Origin: Xylona heveae TC161
Lineage: Eukaryota > Ascomycota > Xylonomycetes > Xylonales > Xylonaceae
NCBI RefSeq assembly: GCF_001619985.1
Contig: NW_017264201.1
Location: forward strand, 62,001-126,000
Length of the DNA stretch: 64,000 nucleotides
Reading direction: 5' to 3'
Shown here: piece by piece, positions 48,115-59,370 of the stretch
Layout of the letters: each line of letters begins with the position of its first letter
How positions within the stretch are numbered: the stretch's first letter is position 1
Notes under the pieces: model-generated
Seen by the model: the letters and a program-made list of their open reading frames with translations, nothing else
The model's database searches: none
Told to the model about the DNA's origin: nothing
Translations under genes and position numbers: made by a program

Positions 48115-48569
48115 GGCGGAAATGGCAGATATGGGTTATTCTAGGATGTGGCTTCAGCAGAATCAGAGGTATTCAGTTATTCAAAAGTAAAAGAATTTCT
48201 GATAGGTGTAGAAAGAAGCAAAGTTGGCTTAAAGTGGATGTTTTGTTTGTGACGTTTAAGCTTCATCTCTCATCCAAGAGCTTCTGGTGAAGTTGCCGGT
48301 AGCGAGCGGAATAATCCATGAATATTTCCTATTCCGGTTAGTAACGGTTAGCACTGGGTTCGTCATACCCAAAGTATCCCAAGAGCTTCATCCTCCGTAC
48401 ATTATCACCATATCTACCTACTCTGGCCCTGCTCTCCGTTTTTGATTCCCTGTCAATCATTTCAAGGAACACGGATCATTCCCCTCTTCACTCATTGCCA
48501 CAAATTTCATTTCTTGCACTGTTTCAAAGCAGACCTCGCTTCATCTGAAACCTTTACTACCAGCCGGTC
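48115..48569. promoter_or_regulatory. Divergent lin1/ufd1 promoter
   Basis: 455 bp with no coding frame. Two GGTTAG direct repeats occur at 48337-48351. I see no GGTGGCAAA-type proteasome gene element. Confidence 0.45.
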
Positions 48570-49869
48570 ATGGTAATAAGTACTCCACCTAGTCTCATGC
48601 AGCTTACCGTCTGACACTTTTCCAGTTCTCACACGGCTTTTACGACGAGGAAGATCCCATGATGGCCTTTCAGTCGGCCATGATGCGGAGATCTGGCGCT
48701 CCTCGTCGTTTTGACGAATACTTTAGGTGTTATCCTGTCGCTATGATGCCCGGACCCGAGAGAGAAGCCGCAAACCATGGTGGAAAGGTCTTCATGCCGG
48801 CCAGCGCACTGGAGAAGCTTACCCGACTGCATATCACATATCCTATGCTCTTTGAGCTTATCAACGGTGCTAAAGAGAGGACTTCGCATGCTGGTGTGCT
48901 GGAGTTTATTGCTGAGGAAGGAAAGATTTATCTACCATTTTGGGTATTAGAGCTCCTAGTTTCTCCCATGCGGAAGGCGTCATACTTACGAGACATTTTT
49001 TCTAGCTTATGCAAACATTACTGCTTGAGCCCGGAGATTTACTGCAAGTCAAATCGACTGATCTTCCGCCTGGACAATTTATCAAACTTCAACCGCAAGC
49101 CACCAACTTTCTTGACATTACCGATCCCAAAGCTGTCCTCGAAAATGTTTTCCGAAATTTTGCCTGTCTGACAAAGGGCGATATCTTCACTTTTGCCTAC
49201 AATGATCAGGTTTACGAAATGGCTGTGTTGGAATGCAAACCGGAAACAAATAAGCATGCTATCGGAGTGCTGGAGACCGATCTGTCAGTCGACTTCGCAC
49301 CGCCAATTGGATATGAAGAGCCCGTTAGGAAGAGTGGCACAAGTACACCCAAGACTGCTGGTAGCGGCGGTGGTCTGCCTGCGGGAGGGCTACTGCATCA
49401 CCAGGGAACCATGGCACAATCCATCAACTATTCTTCAATCGCACCCTCCGCGACAACCGCTGCTGCCGGTAGCAAGGCCGTGTCATCGAACTTTTTGAGC
49501 CAAGGACAAAAGCTATCGTCGCGCAAGAGTAGCAAGGCACCGACACCACAACCCTCTACTCCAATTGCTGGAACTTCAACTAATGCCGAACCAAAACCTT
49601 ACGTTTCACGGAAATCTGGCCCTCAACCCCTCCGCTTGCCCCCAGGAATGCTGTTCTTCGGCTATGAAATTAAGCCGCTGAAGAAGAAAGGGGAGCAGGC
49701 AGAAAACACTCAGGAACAAAAATTCCAAGGCGCCGGCCAGTCGCTTCGTGGCGGAACAAAGAAGAAGGGTGGCAACAGTAGTGACGCAGAGGCCAAACCG
49801 AAGAAAGATGATCCTGCCGAGAAAAAGTCTACTGGCAGTAGTGGTCGGACGCTTCGGGACCTCAAGTGA
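48570..49869 (+). CDS. ufd1: Ubiquitin fusion degradation protein 1 (Ufd1)
   Basis: Three exons: 48570-48572 (the ATG alone), 48626-48943 and 49006-49869; 394 aa. Ufd1 with Npl4 recruits ubiquitinated substrates to the Cdc48/p97 ATPase, including in ER-associated degradation. The N-terminal double-psi barrel domain carries RRFDEYFRCYPVAMM, GGKVFMPASALEKL, TRLHITYPMLFELIN, HAGVLEFIAEEGKIYLPFW and LLLEPGDLLQVKSTDLPPG. LENVFRNFACLTKGD and YDEE-type segments are also present. The C-terminal third is Ser/Thr/Lys-rich and includes the conserved block LRLPPGMLFFGYEIKP. The start-only first exon has a GTAATA donor and a TTCCAG acceptor. It is chosen because the next exon begins in frame with FSHGFYDEEDPM, the family start. 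Confidence 0.95.
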
Positions 49870-52442
49870 TTGCGCCACAAATACTCATGAATATCCCTTC
49901 GCTTCAATACCAGCATCGCAGTATCATACGATGAATTTTTTTTTTTCTTTTTCTAACATTTTATATTGCATGGCGGCGTTGGCGGAGCTTGATGCGGGCG
50001 ACTGGTTGGTGGCGGACTTATCTTCAAATTGTTAATTACCACATATTGGGATAGACTACGATATATATTTACGGATATCATCAACATTACAAAACCCTGC
50101 CCAACTTCACGAGGTGATATGTTTGCCGTCCTTCTGAAGCCCTTGTTGTTTGCCTAATTTGCCACCTTGGCGTCGCAAACTATATTCACTCTTCCAGCAC
50201 AGGTAAGTATTGTCCTTTCACGTTGAAGCTGACTGTGGATACGATCAATGCAAGCAGTGATTGTGTTTGTTCGCCACCCAATGAATTGTTTAGGCAGCAA
50301 TAGGTCTTAAACAGCATAAATACCCCCTCAGCCCCGCGAGAGAGGATTTTTCGAACTTGCGCCATACTTGTATATATGCACCATGAACACCTTTTTGCTT
50401 CTCCCATTCCAAATATTTCTTTTAGAACATTACTGATGCAACCGGGAGGGTATTTGGGGAAGGGTAGTAGAAACCCTCATCTCAAAACACGGCATACACG
50501 CAAAATCGTCAAATCTTCATCCACCAAGCTCTACTCAGGATGATCTGCTCACGAGCCACTTCCGGCTGCTGGGCACCTCAGCAGATCCAGTCCCTCTCTT
50601 AGATGATTTTGCTGACCGGGCACCTGCTCGCCCTGCCAACGGTCGACCTCTACAAGAACCTTAAACCTGCTACCAATATGACTGCAGCGCTCATTTCATT
50701 TGCGTTCAACACCCAGCAAGTTGTGGCTACAGATGCATCGAGACATCTCATGGGAGGATCTGGCATCTTCCAAGGGCTGCTGTGAACAGGACAGACGTTT
50801 GGAGAACATTCCCACCCCCCAAATTCTCTTTGACAGCCACTTTTTTATGCTCGTTGACACACGTCACTTTACTACATCGACATTGGCCGATCAAATTCTT
50901 GAAACCTGGCGTCTTAATTATCTTCCGTCCACACATGTCGTGGACACCTCTTTCTAATGGGCGGTCCAGGGTGGATGCCAGCGACGGATCCGCCACCATC
51001 GATCTTCATCATCTCCTTGGTTCTCTGCACAAGGCTGCTACCACTAGCAACAATGCAATGGTCCATGTTTGTCGACTGCATGGTCGTATCATCCCTTGCC
51101 TGGGCCAGCCGGTACGGGCACTCCTTCGGCGACGACCTCTCTGTGCTGCTGTCCTGCTACCTCCTCTGACTGGGCCGGCGCTTGGCTGCAAGACGCCCTC
51201 AACTCACGCTCACATCTGCAGCTCATATCGTTGGTCTCCGACTGCTTTTCACATATTGTTGCATTCATGTTAGAACAACAGCTCTATGTTTCATACAGCT
51301 TATTGAAAATCGAGACATCTAAACCACACTAAAGATGGTAACCAGAATGGTGGCGCCTCGGAATTAAGTCTGATTGCGGAAAATAGAACACCCCGGTATC
51401 CAATTCGAGTAAACGCGGAGGACAAAGAAAACAACAAACGCGGAACAGTTTCACATGGATCAAGAATTTAGGTTTCATGAAGACTGGATAGGGATGGAAA
51501 AGGGATTTTCAAAACTTGTCGGTCGCTCAGCGAAGTCGCAATACCACCCTCTTCGACTCTGCTGGCAGCATTGCCACCCGAATGATCATCCGCCTTCACA
51601 CAGCGCCTACCAAACGTGAACTCATCTGGACACATGCACACAGAGTCCATACACAATGGTTCTCGACCGCCAAAGAGGAAGGCAGCTCGTGGTTCTAGGC
51701 TCTGGGCACGCTCACAAAGGGAAGCTCTAAAATCAAGTCCCTCCATCAGGAGATAATGGCCAGGCCACGCAGCGATCTGGGGAGAAGCTTGCCGTGTTGT
51801 CATTTAGTCCCCTTGTAGCATTCATTGTCTATCTGGTAGGTCTTCCCTTCGTCACGTCCTCTTTACTTCTTTCTCCTCCCTCCCCTTTTTTTTGTTGGCC
51901 TATTTGCTCACTTTGTTTCTACTTCCAGTGGATCAAACGCACCCTCAAGAGGCCAGTTATACACATATATAGCCAGCAACCTGGTTTGTCTTTACACGTT
52001 GCAAACCAGTGAATTACATAATTTCAAATGAGTTCAATGGCCTGGAAGGTATTTGAGCAATCAAGTAAGTTACAATCCAACACGGTTAATTTTACTCATC
52101 TGACTTTTTAGATTGCACTGTGGCCCTGTGACTTCTTACCAGCAAAACCTCGACCAATGGCTCTTGTCTCCAGCTGCATGAGAATTGTTAACCCACAGTC
52201 CTCGTTTTGGGTCCCGGACCAGATCCAGTCCGTCCCAGTTTCAGCTACAGTAAGATCTCCCGCGGTTAATCTATACCGACTGCACGGCTGCTTGATTGCA
52301 TACCTGGAGGACGTTACTAGCAGTACCATTATTATATGGTATATACTACTACTCTGGCTCTGATGTCATGTAATTGTCCTAGACCCGTCTAATAATTATT
52401 CTATTAACGTATTCCGCCTTTGCTTAGATATAGATATCTAAT
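49870..52442. other. Large convergent spacer, no supported gene
   Basis: About 2.6 kb. Short frames exist on both strands (the longest about 163 codons at 50782-51273), but none has recognisable features. Two canonical-looking introns, 51836-51928 and 52065-52111, stand in the right part without a coherent coding frame and could belong to a non-coding transcript. Confidence 0.4.
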
Positions 52443-53213
52443 TTAGGTCCTTGAATCATGCCATGTCAATTCGTAGATACTATCATCCAAGAAGCCGCCA
52501 TCCAAGAATCCTTCATTCAAGAAGTCATCAGTCCAGACCCAGTCGCCAAAATTAACACTACAGTCCAAATCCTCTTCAATACTCCCCATATCCACCTCTA
52601 CCAACTCTCCCAACAGAACCTCAGGAGGCACTAGAAGGCCGCTTGGTATTATTGCCGTCGTCAAGGACTCCGTCGCCACATCCACTACACTTGATGACCC
52701 ATATTCGCTGGGAGACAGAGATTGGACCTCGCTCTCTATCTCGCCCTCGCCTGTCTCCCTCTCAAACTCTTTTATGTACTCTCCAACTGTAACGCCCATC
52801 GTCTTCTTGAAGACACGGCACAGATAACTCGGCGTAACTCCGACCTCTGTTGCCAGCTCTTTCAAGCCTCGCTTCATCATCAACCCACCATCCTTTTTTG
52901 TCCACAACAGCGCCATGACCCTTGTGACAAGCTCGTCTCTTTTCCCCACGAAGCTCGCATTGTCAGGCTGACATCTCTTGCACGGCCGGTAGCCATCGCG
53001 TTGCGCTTGGTCTTTTGTGTCGTAGAAGACGATATTGGCTCGTCGAGCAGGGCGTGCATTACAGGTAGGGCGGCAGTAGATCTTTGTGGATTTGACGCCG
53101 TAGACGAAGGATGAGTGGGATGAAGGCGCGCGGTGTATAAGCGCGAGCCAACGAGAGTGGGAGCTTTGAAATGGGTCACGGTTGATCGAGGCTCTTAGAG
53201 TTTGGGTTTGCAT
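52443..53213 (-). CDS. Ada-type metal-binding/AraC-HTH regulator, no methyltransferase domain
   Basis: Single exon, 256 aa, ATG at 53213; the open frame continues upstream, but the similarity begins here. Residues about 15-90 match the N-terminal domain of E. coli Ada: SRWLALIHR, FVYGVKSTKIYCRPTCNARP and YRPCKRCQPDNA. The zinc ligands are Cys47, Cys51, Cys78 and Cys81; the first corresponds to the Ada residue that accepts a methyl group from DNA methylphosphotriesters. One AraC-type helix-turn-helix follows (LKELATEVGVTPSYLCRVFK, about 105-150). The second HTH and the alkyltransferase domain of bacterial Ada are absent. The tail is acidic with aromatic residues (WVWTDDFLNEGF), like an activation domain, and has three 5-residue near-repeats. 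I infer a methylation-responsive transcription factor, probably of bacterial origin long ago. Confidence 0.88.
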   Translation of the reverse strand: MQTQTLRASINRDPFQSSHSRWLALIHRAPSSHSSFVYGVKSTKIYCRPTCNARPARRANIVFYDTKDQAQRDGYRPCKRCQPDNASFVGKRDELVTRVMALLWTKKDGGLMMKRGLKELATEVGVTPSYLCRVFKKTMGVTVGEYIKEFERETGEGEIESEVQSLSPSEYGSSSVVDVATESLTTAIIPSGLLVPPEVLLGELVEVDMGSIEEDLDCSVNFGDWVWTDDFLNEGFLDGGFLDDSIYELTWHDSRT

Positions 53214-53467
53214 GTTGAGACGAGTCTCTGGGACGAGTGGGCCAGGGTGTTTTGGATGGACGTGTAATGATAAGACTAAATCGAGTGATGTACACAGTAT
53301 GTGAAATAGGATTACCTGACTGACTGAATGAATGGATGTATGAGGTCCGTGATGTCTGGCTAAGGGCACTATTATGGTACTATACTTCACATGATAAAGT
53401 TTATTCGATTTCACACCTGATCTTGTCAAAGCCCGTACTTACATCTCCGGTGTCTACTACGGTATTG

Positions 53468-53567
53468 AGGGCGGTGGGCACCGGTGGTCTTTGGGTTGGT
53501 TCCGGTGGTCGACCCGACCGGGAGAACTGGTTCCAAGACCAACCCGGACTAGACCGGCGGAGGCCCT
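53468..53567. mobile_element. 100-bp GC-rich inverted-repeat island, possible MITE remnant
   Basis: The island is bounded by AGGGC and GCCCT. Inside, arms at 53481-53500 and 53538-53557 match at 14 of 20 positions, with CCGGT at the outer end and GGGTTGGT at the inner end. It contrasts with its AT-rich surroundings. No matching target duplication was found, so the call is tentative. Confidence 0.3.
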
Positions 53568-53694
53568 AAACCAGATATAATGTAGAAAAGGACATTAGTC
53601 AATTACGCAAGAACTAATATAATCGACGGTGCAATGGTATTGCAGCTTTCGGTCTACTCTATAGCCCAGTATATGTCATAGCTGCTCAACCGGA

Positions 53695-53895
53695 GGGCTT
53701 GCTAATGATTGGCCAGTTTGAGTACACTGTTTGTGCTTGGCTCTGATTGGTCAATTCCACTACAATAACAGGGGTTGATCAGCCTTAACTTATCTCCACT
53801 AACATTTAGCATGACGGAGTTTATTATCCAAGCTCAGGGCTTGATAATCATTAATTATGAATACGCAGCGTGTATTTGGCTGTAATTGGCCATTG
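53695..53895. repeat. Diverged direct duplication with CCAAT motifs
   Basis: Copies at 53695-53755 and 53837-53895 both start GGGCTTG and end in TTGGCT..ATTGG-like sequence, with a period of about 142 bases. They are clearly diverged. Confidence 0.45.
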
Positions 53896-54208
53896 TGGGT
53901 TCACAGTTCTATTACTTGTTGATAATTAGTCATTTTTAGTACATTTCTTGTGCTTTCTATTTTGTTTTCTGCCCGGACATGTTTCAATCAAATTCTTGTT
54001 TACTGCCTTTTTCATCAAGATGTATAACAACGAGCACACACACATATATATATAGAGCATGTTCTTTGCTATAAAATTGCTAGAAGTTTGCAACCCATCT
54101 TAGCAGCAGATTTTGCGTTCTTCCTTGCTTCCGTACAAGCATTGCGACACTTGCTGAGCAAAGCACTCGGATACTGCGGCACCGAGGTCCAAAAATTGTT
54201 TATCCCTG

Positions 54209-55734
54209 ATGGATGTTTTGCACGCCTCGAACGACAAAAAAGAGACGCTCATTGATAACAGACATTCTTCTGCTTCTCCTTGCCTCGAAGCACCGCAATG
54301 TCTTCCCAACAAAGCCGACCCAGCACCTGTCCACGTCGCGGTCACGTATCCTGAGGGTGGTCGTGATGCGTGGCTAGTGGTGTTGGGTGCGTGGTGTGGC
54401 TTAACCGCATCGCTAGGCATCTACAACACATCTGGTGTGTTCGAAGTCATTATTGCAAAAGTTCTCTTACCGGAAGTCACTTCATCCACTCTTGGCTGGA
54501 TATTCTCAGTCTACGCCTTTGTTAATTGGGTCTGTGGAGTACAAATTGGACCAACCTTTGATGCAATGGGCCCGCGTGCACTGTTGATTGCAGGCACTAT
54601 TTGCACTCTCATTGGCATTTTCTCACTCAGTGTATGTACAAGTAAGACTAATTTTCATACAATTCTCCATGCATTTTCAATGTTCGTGCCGCTCTACTGA
54701 GACTGACAGTCTTCTGACCTTTATAAAATCCTGCTTGCTAATACTGAAAAGAATACTACCAGATTTTTCTATCATTCTCCATCTTAACCGGTATTGGTTC
54801 ATCCCTTCTCCTCACCCCATCAATGGGCTGCGTCGCTCATTGGTTCATGGAGCGTCGTGGTCTCGCCAGTGGCATAGCATTCATAGGAGGCGGTTTTGGC
54901 GGCGTTCTCTTCCCCCTGATGATTCAATCGCTCCTCCCTCAAGTTGGTTGGGGATGGTCGATCCGCATCCTGGGGTTTGTGCTGATTGTGCTTTGTGCCC
55001 TCAGTGTGGCGTTTTGCCGAAGTAGAGTTCCATCGCGCAAAGGACCGGAAACCACCTGGCGAGATACATTGCCAGACCCGAAAATCTTCATGGATGGAAC
55101 AGGAGCTATGGCACTCACGACCGTTGGAGTCCTCCTGACGGATCTAGCATACTTTATACCGATCACATACATACCAAGCTACTACATCGATCGACAGCAT
55201 CTATCCGATAAGGAGGCTCTGACCGGATCGGCAGCGTTCGCATATCAGCTTCTCGCGATTCTCAATGCAGCCTCATGCGTTGGCCGGTACGTGGCGGGTG
55301 ATCTGGCTGATCGATTCGGCCGCTACAGTACCATGATTGTCTCGTTGTTTTTTTGCATGGTATCAGTTCTATGTTTCTGGTTACCAGACATTCTCGTACC
55401 AAAACTGGAAAACTATGCACTCCTGATCGTCTTTATTCTACTGTTCGGCTTCTTCAGCGGTTCCAATGTTAGCTTGACACCAATTTGCCTAAGCCAGCTT
55501 TGTGAAACTCAAGAATATGGACGATATTACGCGACCTGCTACACAGTAGTAGGTTTTGGGGTATTGGCAAGTCTCCCTATTGCTGGGAGTCTTCTTGATG
55601 CGGTGGAGGCGACGGGAAAAGAAAAGTATTGGGGCATTGCTCTTTTTGCCGGACTCAGCTACGTGGCTGCCTTTCTATCTTTTATATGGGTCAGAGTCAA
55701 AGTAAAGGGGTGGAATTGGAGGACAAAGTGGTAG
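54209..55734 (+). CDS. MFS transporter, monocarboxylate-permease (MCT) like
   Basis: Two exons, 54209-54641 and 54752-55734 (intron 110 nt, TGCTAATAC branch); 471 aa. About twelve membrane helices are visible. The N-terminal YPEGGRDAWLVVLGAWCGL leading into a first helix, then GIYNTSGVFEVII and STLGWIFSVYAFVNW, are typical of fungal Mch/MCT-type permeases. The family loop appears as GCVAHWFMERRGLASGIAF with GGGFGGVLFPLM in helix 5. VGRYVAGDLADRFGRYSTM is the MFS loop 8-9 motif. Fungal members include Mch proteins and riboflavin- or carboxylate-related permeases; the substrate cannot be told from sequence. Likely in the plasma membrane. Divergent from the Ada-like regulator, which may or may not control it. 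Confidence 0.9.
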
Positions 55735-57038
55735 GACATTAATCTCGGTGAGGTTGCGGATTACTCGTCAGTATTGGTGCGGTCGTGGCACGCAGCCAGC
55801 AGCTTCTCGGATGGCTCCAAAGCAATGTTTATTATAGAAGTAGCAAAAGAAACGTATAAGGTTATAGTGTACATATTGCTAGTACTAGACCAGAATTTCT
55901 TTTAATGGGTTCCTCGTGCGAAAATGGGGATAGAAACCGTCATATTTGATCAATTTATCCAGTCAAGACTTCTGTTTCTTCAACGCATCAGCTTCATCAG
56001 AAAGCGAGTCTTAAAGCTCATTTGGACCAGAACGGCGCTCAACTTTGCCATTATATCATTTAGGCAGCTTCTCGAGGTCCTGCACGCATCCGTGCTCGTC
56101 ATCTGGGCGAAATGTGATATGGGAGGTTAGGGTGGGGTTTAGCCCTTTTCGCTCGGCGTACCCCTGTCACCGCTTCGCATCGATGTATGCAACCACTTCC
56201 ACTTCCCCGATTCACCCATCCCCGCCAACCGTCTTCTTAACTCCCCTTTGCTACGCTACAAGGATTAGAGTTTCTTTGGCCATCCATTTAATCGACACTC
56301 TGCTGATGCTGCAGCCACAATATGCGCCAAACAGTGAAGATGTGACGCCTTTCAGCCTTTGTGTGACCCCCTACGTTATAACTGTCCCCTGCGTCAAGTA
56401 TCGCGCCAGTCGCCGCTCCTTGGCAATCACTCCCGGCTAACTCTTGCATTTAGACTATTTGCTATGTGATTTTGCTTGTGACCTGCGACTCTGGACAAGT
56501 GATTTGTGAGTGTAGGAAACCATGCCCACTCCGCGAGAGGTACGAAGCGGAGATGATGGAGGCTGAGAGGGGTAAAAAGATGACATGGTCCTGCAGATGG
56601 TCTTTGATTGCTTTTGTGAGCGAACAGTTAGAAGGCTGGGCCTTTTCCAATCTGCTATTTACGACATTTGCCCGCTCTTGAAAATTCCTCCCCCAGTCGA
56701 GTCCTTTCTATCATTGTGATTTTGTGTGCAATCGTCGGCTTTTGTTCTGCTATCAAAAGCTTCAACGGTCGTCTTCCTCCTCGTGCTTTGGGATTGTGAC
56801 TCCACGTGGTTACTAGTCTTTGGAGATTGAAAGGTCCTAGCTCTTTTCCACGTCGCTGAGCTTGTCCTTTTGCTCGTCGTATGTTCGTACGGCCGAAACC
56901 TTGAGCTTCCTGGTTTTCTGGCTTTCTCACATTACTCGGCGAGCGTCACCAATCTGCTTCGATCTGTTAATAACCCTTCGTTGCTAGTTTCAGCTTCGAA
57001 GGTCCATAAAATCATATATTTATTCATTCATCCTCATC
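55735..57038. other. Intergenic region and leader of the first Myb-like gene
   Basis: No supported gene. The right part is CT-rich and probably leader. Frames at 55924-56130 and 56045-56440 have no domain features. Confidence 0.4.
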
Positions 57039-58710
57039 ATGACGATCAATTGGAAGTCCAAGGACAAGGCTGAACGCCTTCTGGCCGCGACCGTGGCCTC
57101 CCTCCAAGATACAAAGGTCTGTTTTCACGTCGCCCCTTATTATAATTCAAGTGTGTCCTGTTCAGTTACTGCTCGTTGCTGGCTTCCCTATTGCTCGATT
57201 ATCTGATGTCTTCCCCATTCGCCCGTTCAATTCTTTCTCAGTTTCGTTTGCAGCGTCAGGAAGCTGACCCATACAGGTCCTCAACTACCAGCGCATAGCA
57301 AGCATGTTCGGTGAGGGTGCGACGTACGATTCCATCGAGGGCCAGTTTCGGTCCATCCGTGCACTTGCAAAGAAAATGCGGGAGGAAATCGAAAATGGCC
57401 ATCGCCCTGAAGCTCCCCTGCGAGGAAGCAAGGTGCGAAGCAATGGAGGAAGCGGACAATCTACTCCTCGTAAATCTCGAGGACAAAACCCTGACGGAGA
57501 CTTTTCGGGAACGTGCACGCCTACCAAGCGCGGAGCGAGATCTACTGCTGGACCTTCAACGCCCACCGCTTCTTCTGCAAGAGCGAAGAAAGCACAAGGC
57601 GTCTTGACGGGCCGCGTGACTAAAGCGTCAAATTCGAATGGAAAGAGCACGCCATCTGGAGCTAGTACTCCTACAAAGCGCCCCAAAAAGAACCAAACGG
57701 AGATGTTAAAAGCGATCAAGAAGGAAAACGTCCGGCCAGCTGATATCATCGACCTTGACATAATGGACGACGACGATGCAATGTATGAGGATGACGACGA
57801 AGTCGGGATTGCTTCTGCCACGGGGAGCAATGCCCAGAGAACCCAAAGAACCCAAGCCAATGACGGCGATGATGATTATTTTGAAGATATTGATTCGTTT
57901 CCCATCTGCGGCATCACGGGTAGTGCTCTGCAACATACTCCCACGTCAACGCCGACCAAGACCGCCAGCAGGAAAAGGCCTAATATCAGCAAACCATCTA
58001 CCAGCGCTGGCACCAGGACCGACAGTCCGAGCTTCAAATTAATCTCGAATCCATTCTCAACATTTGCTCCGCACGGCAATAACCACGAGGACGACGGAGA
58101 AGATGACGACGATGCTGCGTATCAACTCTCCATGTCGACATCGACATCCTTTATTATTCCTCCTGGCAGCTCTTCATATGCAGCTCACCGCCAGCAACCT
58201 GATGCTGATGCTGATATTGATACCCATATGAACGCCTACTCTGAAGTCATCACTCACACTGGCAACCACTACAATCATGATCATGAAGACGACGAGGACG
58301 ACAACCCCGGCGTAACCACCAGCGCAACCTCCACGTCTACATCCGCATCCTCATCGACCTATTTCCCGTACAACTACGGCTACGGCGAGGACGAAGACGA
58401 GTACGTTCCCGCTACTGGTGGCCGTGGTGCACGGGGCAGCGGCTCCGGCTCCATCTCTTCTTCTGCCTCTTCGGCGTCACAGCTCATACATGTGCCTCTT
58501 GCATCGCGCTCCGGCTCGAACCGTGTCGGTCCTGCCGTGGGTACCTTTTTCGACGAAGACGAAATTGATATCCATCCTGGAAGTGGCACGAGGATGTCTT
58601 CTGGATATTATGACTATGATGACGAGGATGTTCTTCCCAGCGGAGGCGTCGTGGCTGGGATGGGACACGGTGCTGGATTGGCAATGGCAGGTTATGGGTA
58701 TATCGGATAG
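57039..58710 (+). CDS. Myb/SANT-like domain protein A with acidic disordered tail
   Basis: Two exons, 57039-57116 and 57277-58710 (intron 160 nt); 503 aa. The first 60 residues form a small helical domain, TINWKSKDKAERLLAATVAS then YQRIASMFGEGATYDSIEGQ and FRSIRALAKKMREE, which looks like the short Myb/SANT-like domains common in uncharacterised Eurotiomycete proteins. The rest is disordered: Ser/Thr/Pro-rich with TPTK and STPRKS motifs, a basic TKRPKKNQ stretch, then runs of Asp/Glu and a Gly/Ser-rich end. It is probably nuclear. Function unknown. A second gene with the same kind of domain starts about 2.2 kb downstream. Confidence 0.8.
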
Positions 58711-59119
58711 CTTGATTCTCTAATTCTATAATTTTCTTTCTTTTTTCTTTTCACTTTCTTTTCGTTTTTTATCTAACTTCCATATTAAAAAAGATTTTCC
58801 ATACCACTTTCTTTGTACTTTTCTTCTTTATCCTCAAGCGGTCATTTAGTATTAGTATTATTATTTTCTCTTACGGTATCTTTTCCGGGCCCTTTTCACC
58901 TTTAAGCCCCCCTTTTCTGGTCCTTTACTCCCTGTTCCTTTTTTTCTTCCTCGTCTTTAACATCTTTCGGTCTAGACGTGTCTGTATTCATATCATTACC
59001 AAAAGCCAAAGGCATCAAATCTAAATTCCAAAAGCCAAAGCCAAAGCGAATATGTCAAAACCAAAATGTCAAACGTATGGAATTTATATTTTTAATTTAC
59101 AACTCATTCATCTCTCCCT

Positions 59120-59370
59120 TTTTCCTTTCCCTTGTCTATTGTAATTTGACGTCCAGCTGTATTGTTTTTTATTCTATTTTTTTAAAACTTGACATTTTTC
59201 CTTTTTTAACTCAGCATCCAGCGGTATCCTTTTTCCTTTTTTTTATTATTATTTTCTCTTGTAATTTAACATCCTCTTCTTCAACCTGACACTTTTACAT
59301 CTCGACTTGACAACCCGCCATACCCCCTTTTCTCTCTTTTTTTTTTATTATTTTCTCTTGTAATTTGGCA
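59120..59370. repeat. Diverged T-rich repeats
   Basis: GTAATTTGAC, GTAATTTAAC and GTAATTTGGC at 59141, 59261 and 59360, the last two preceded by TTATTATTTTCTCTT. Spacing is 120 and 99 bases. Confidence 0.5.

Larger units (their letters stand above)
53214..54208. promoter_or_regulatory. Divergent Ada-like/MFS promoter with repeats and TATA boxes
   Basis: 995 bp, AT-rich. A TATATATATAGAG stretch at 54045-54057 and CTATAAAA at 54069-54076 lie 130-165 bases upstream of the transporter ATG. ATTGG (CCAAT-box) motifs occur at 53708, 53746 and 53885. It also contains the GC-rich inverted-repeat island and the diverged duplication listed separately. Confidence 0.5.

Noticed and set aside
50782-51273. 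163-codon frame in the ufd1/Ada-like spacer
   Set aside because: Composition is not protein-like and overlapping frames are equally open.
51468-51803. 111-codon minus-strand frame with several Cys residues
   Set aside because: It looked slightly protein-like, but I could match it to nothing and found no neighbouring exons.
59120-59370. T-rich repeats as a possible transposon end
   Set aside because: Spacing and sequence are too irregular; simple-sequence drift explains them.
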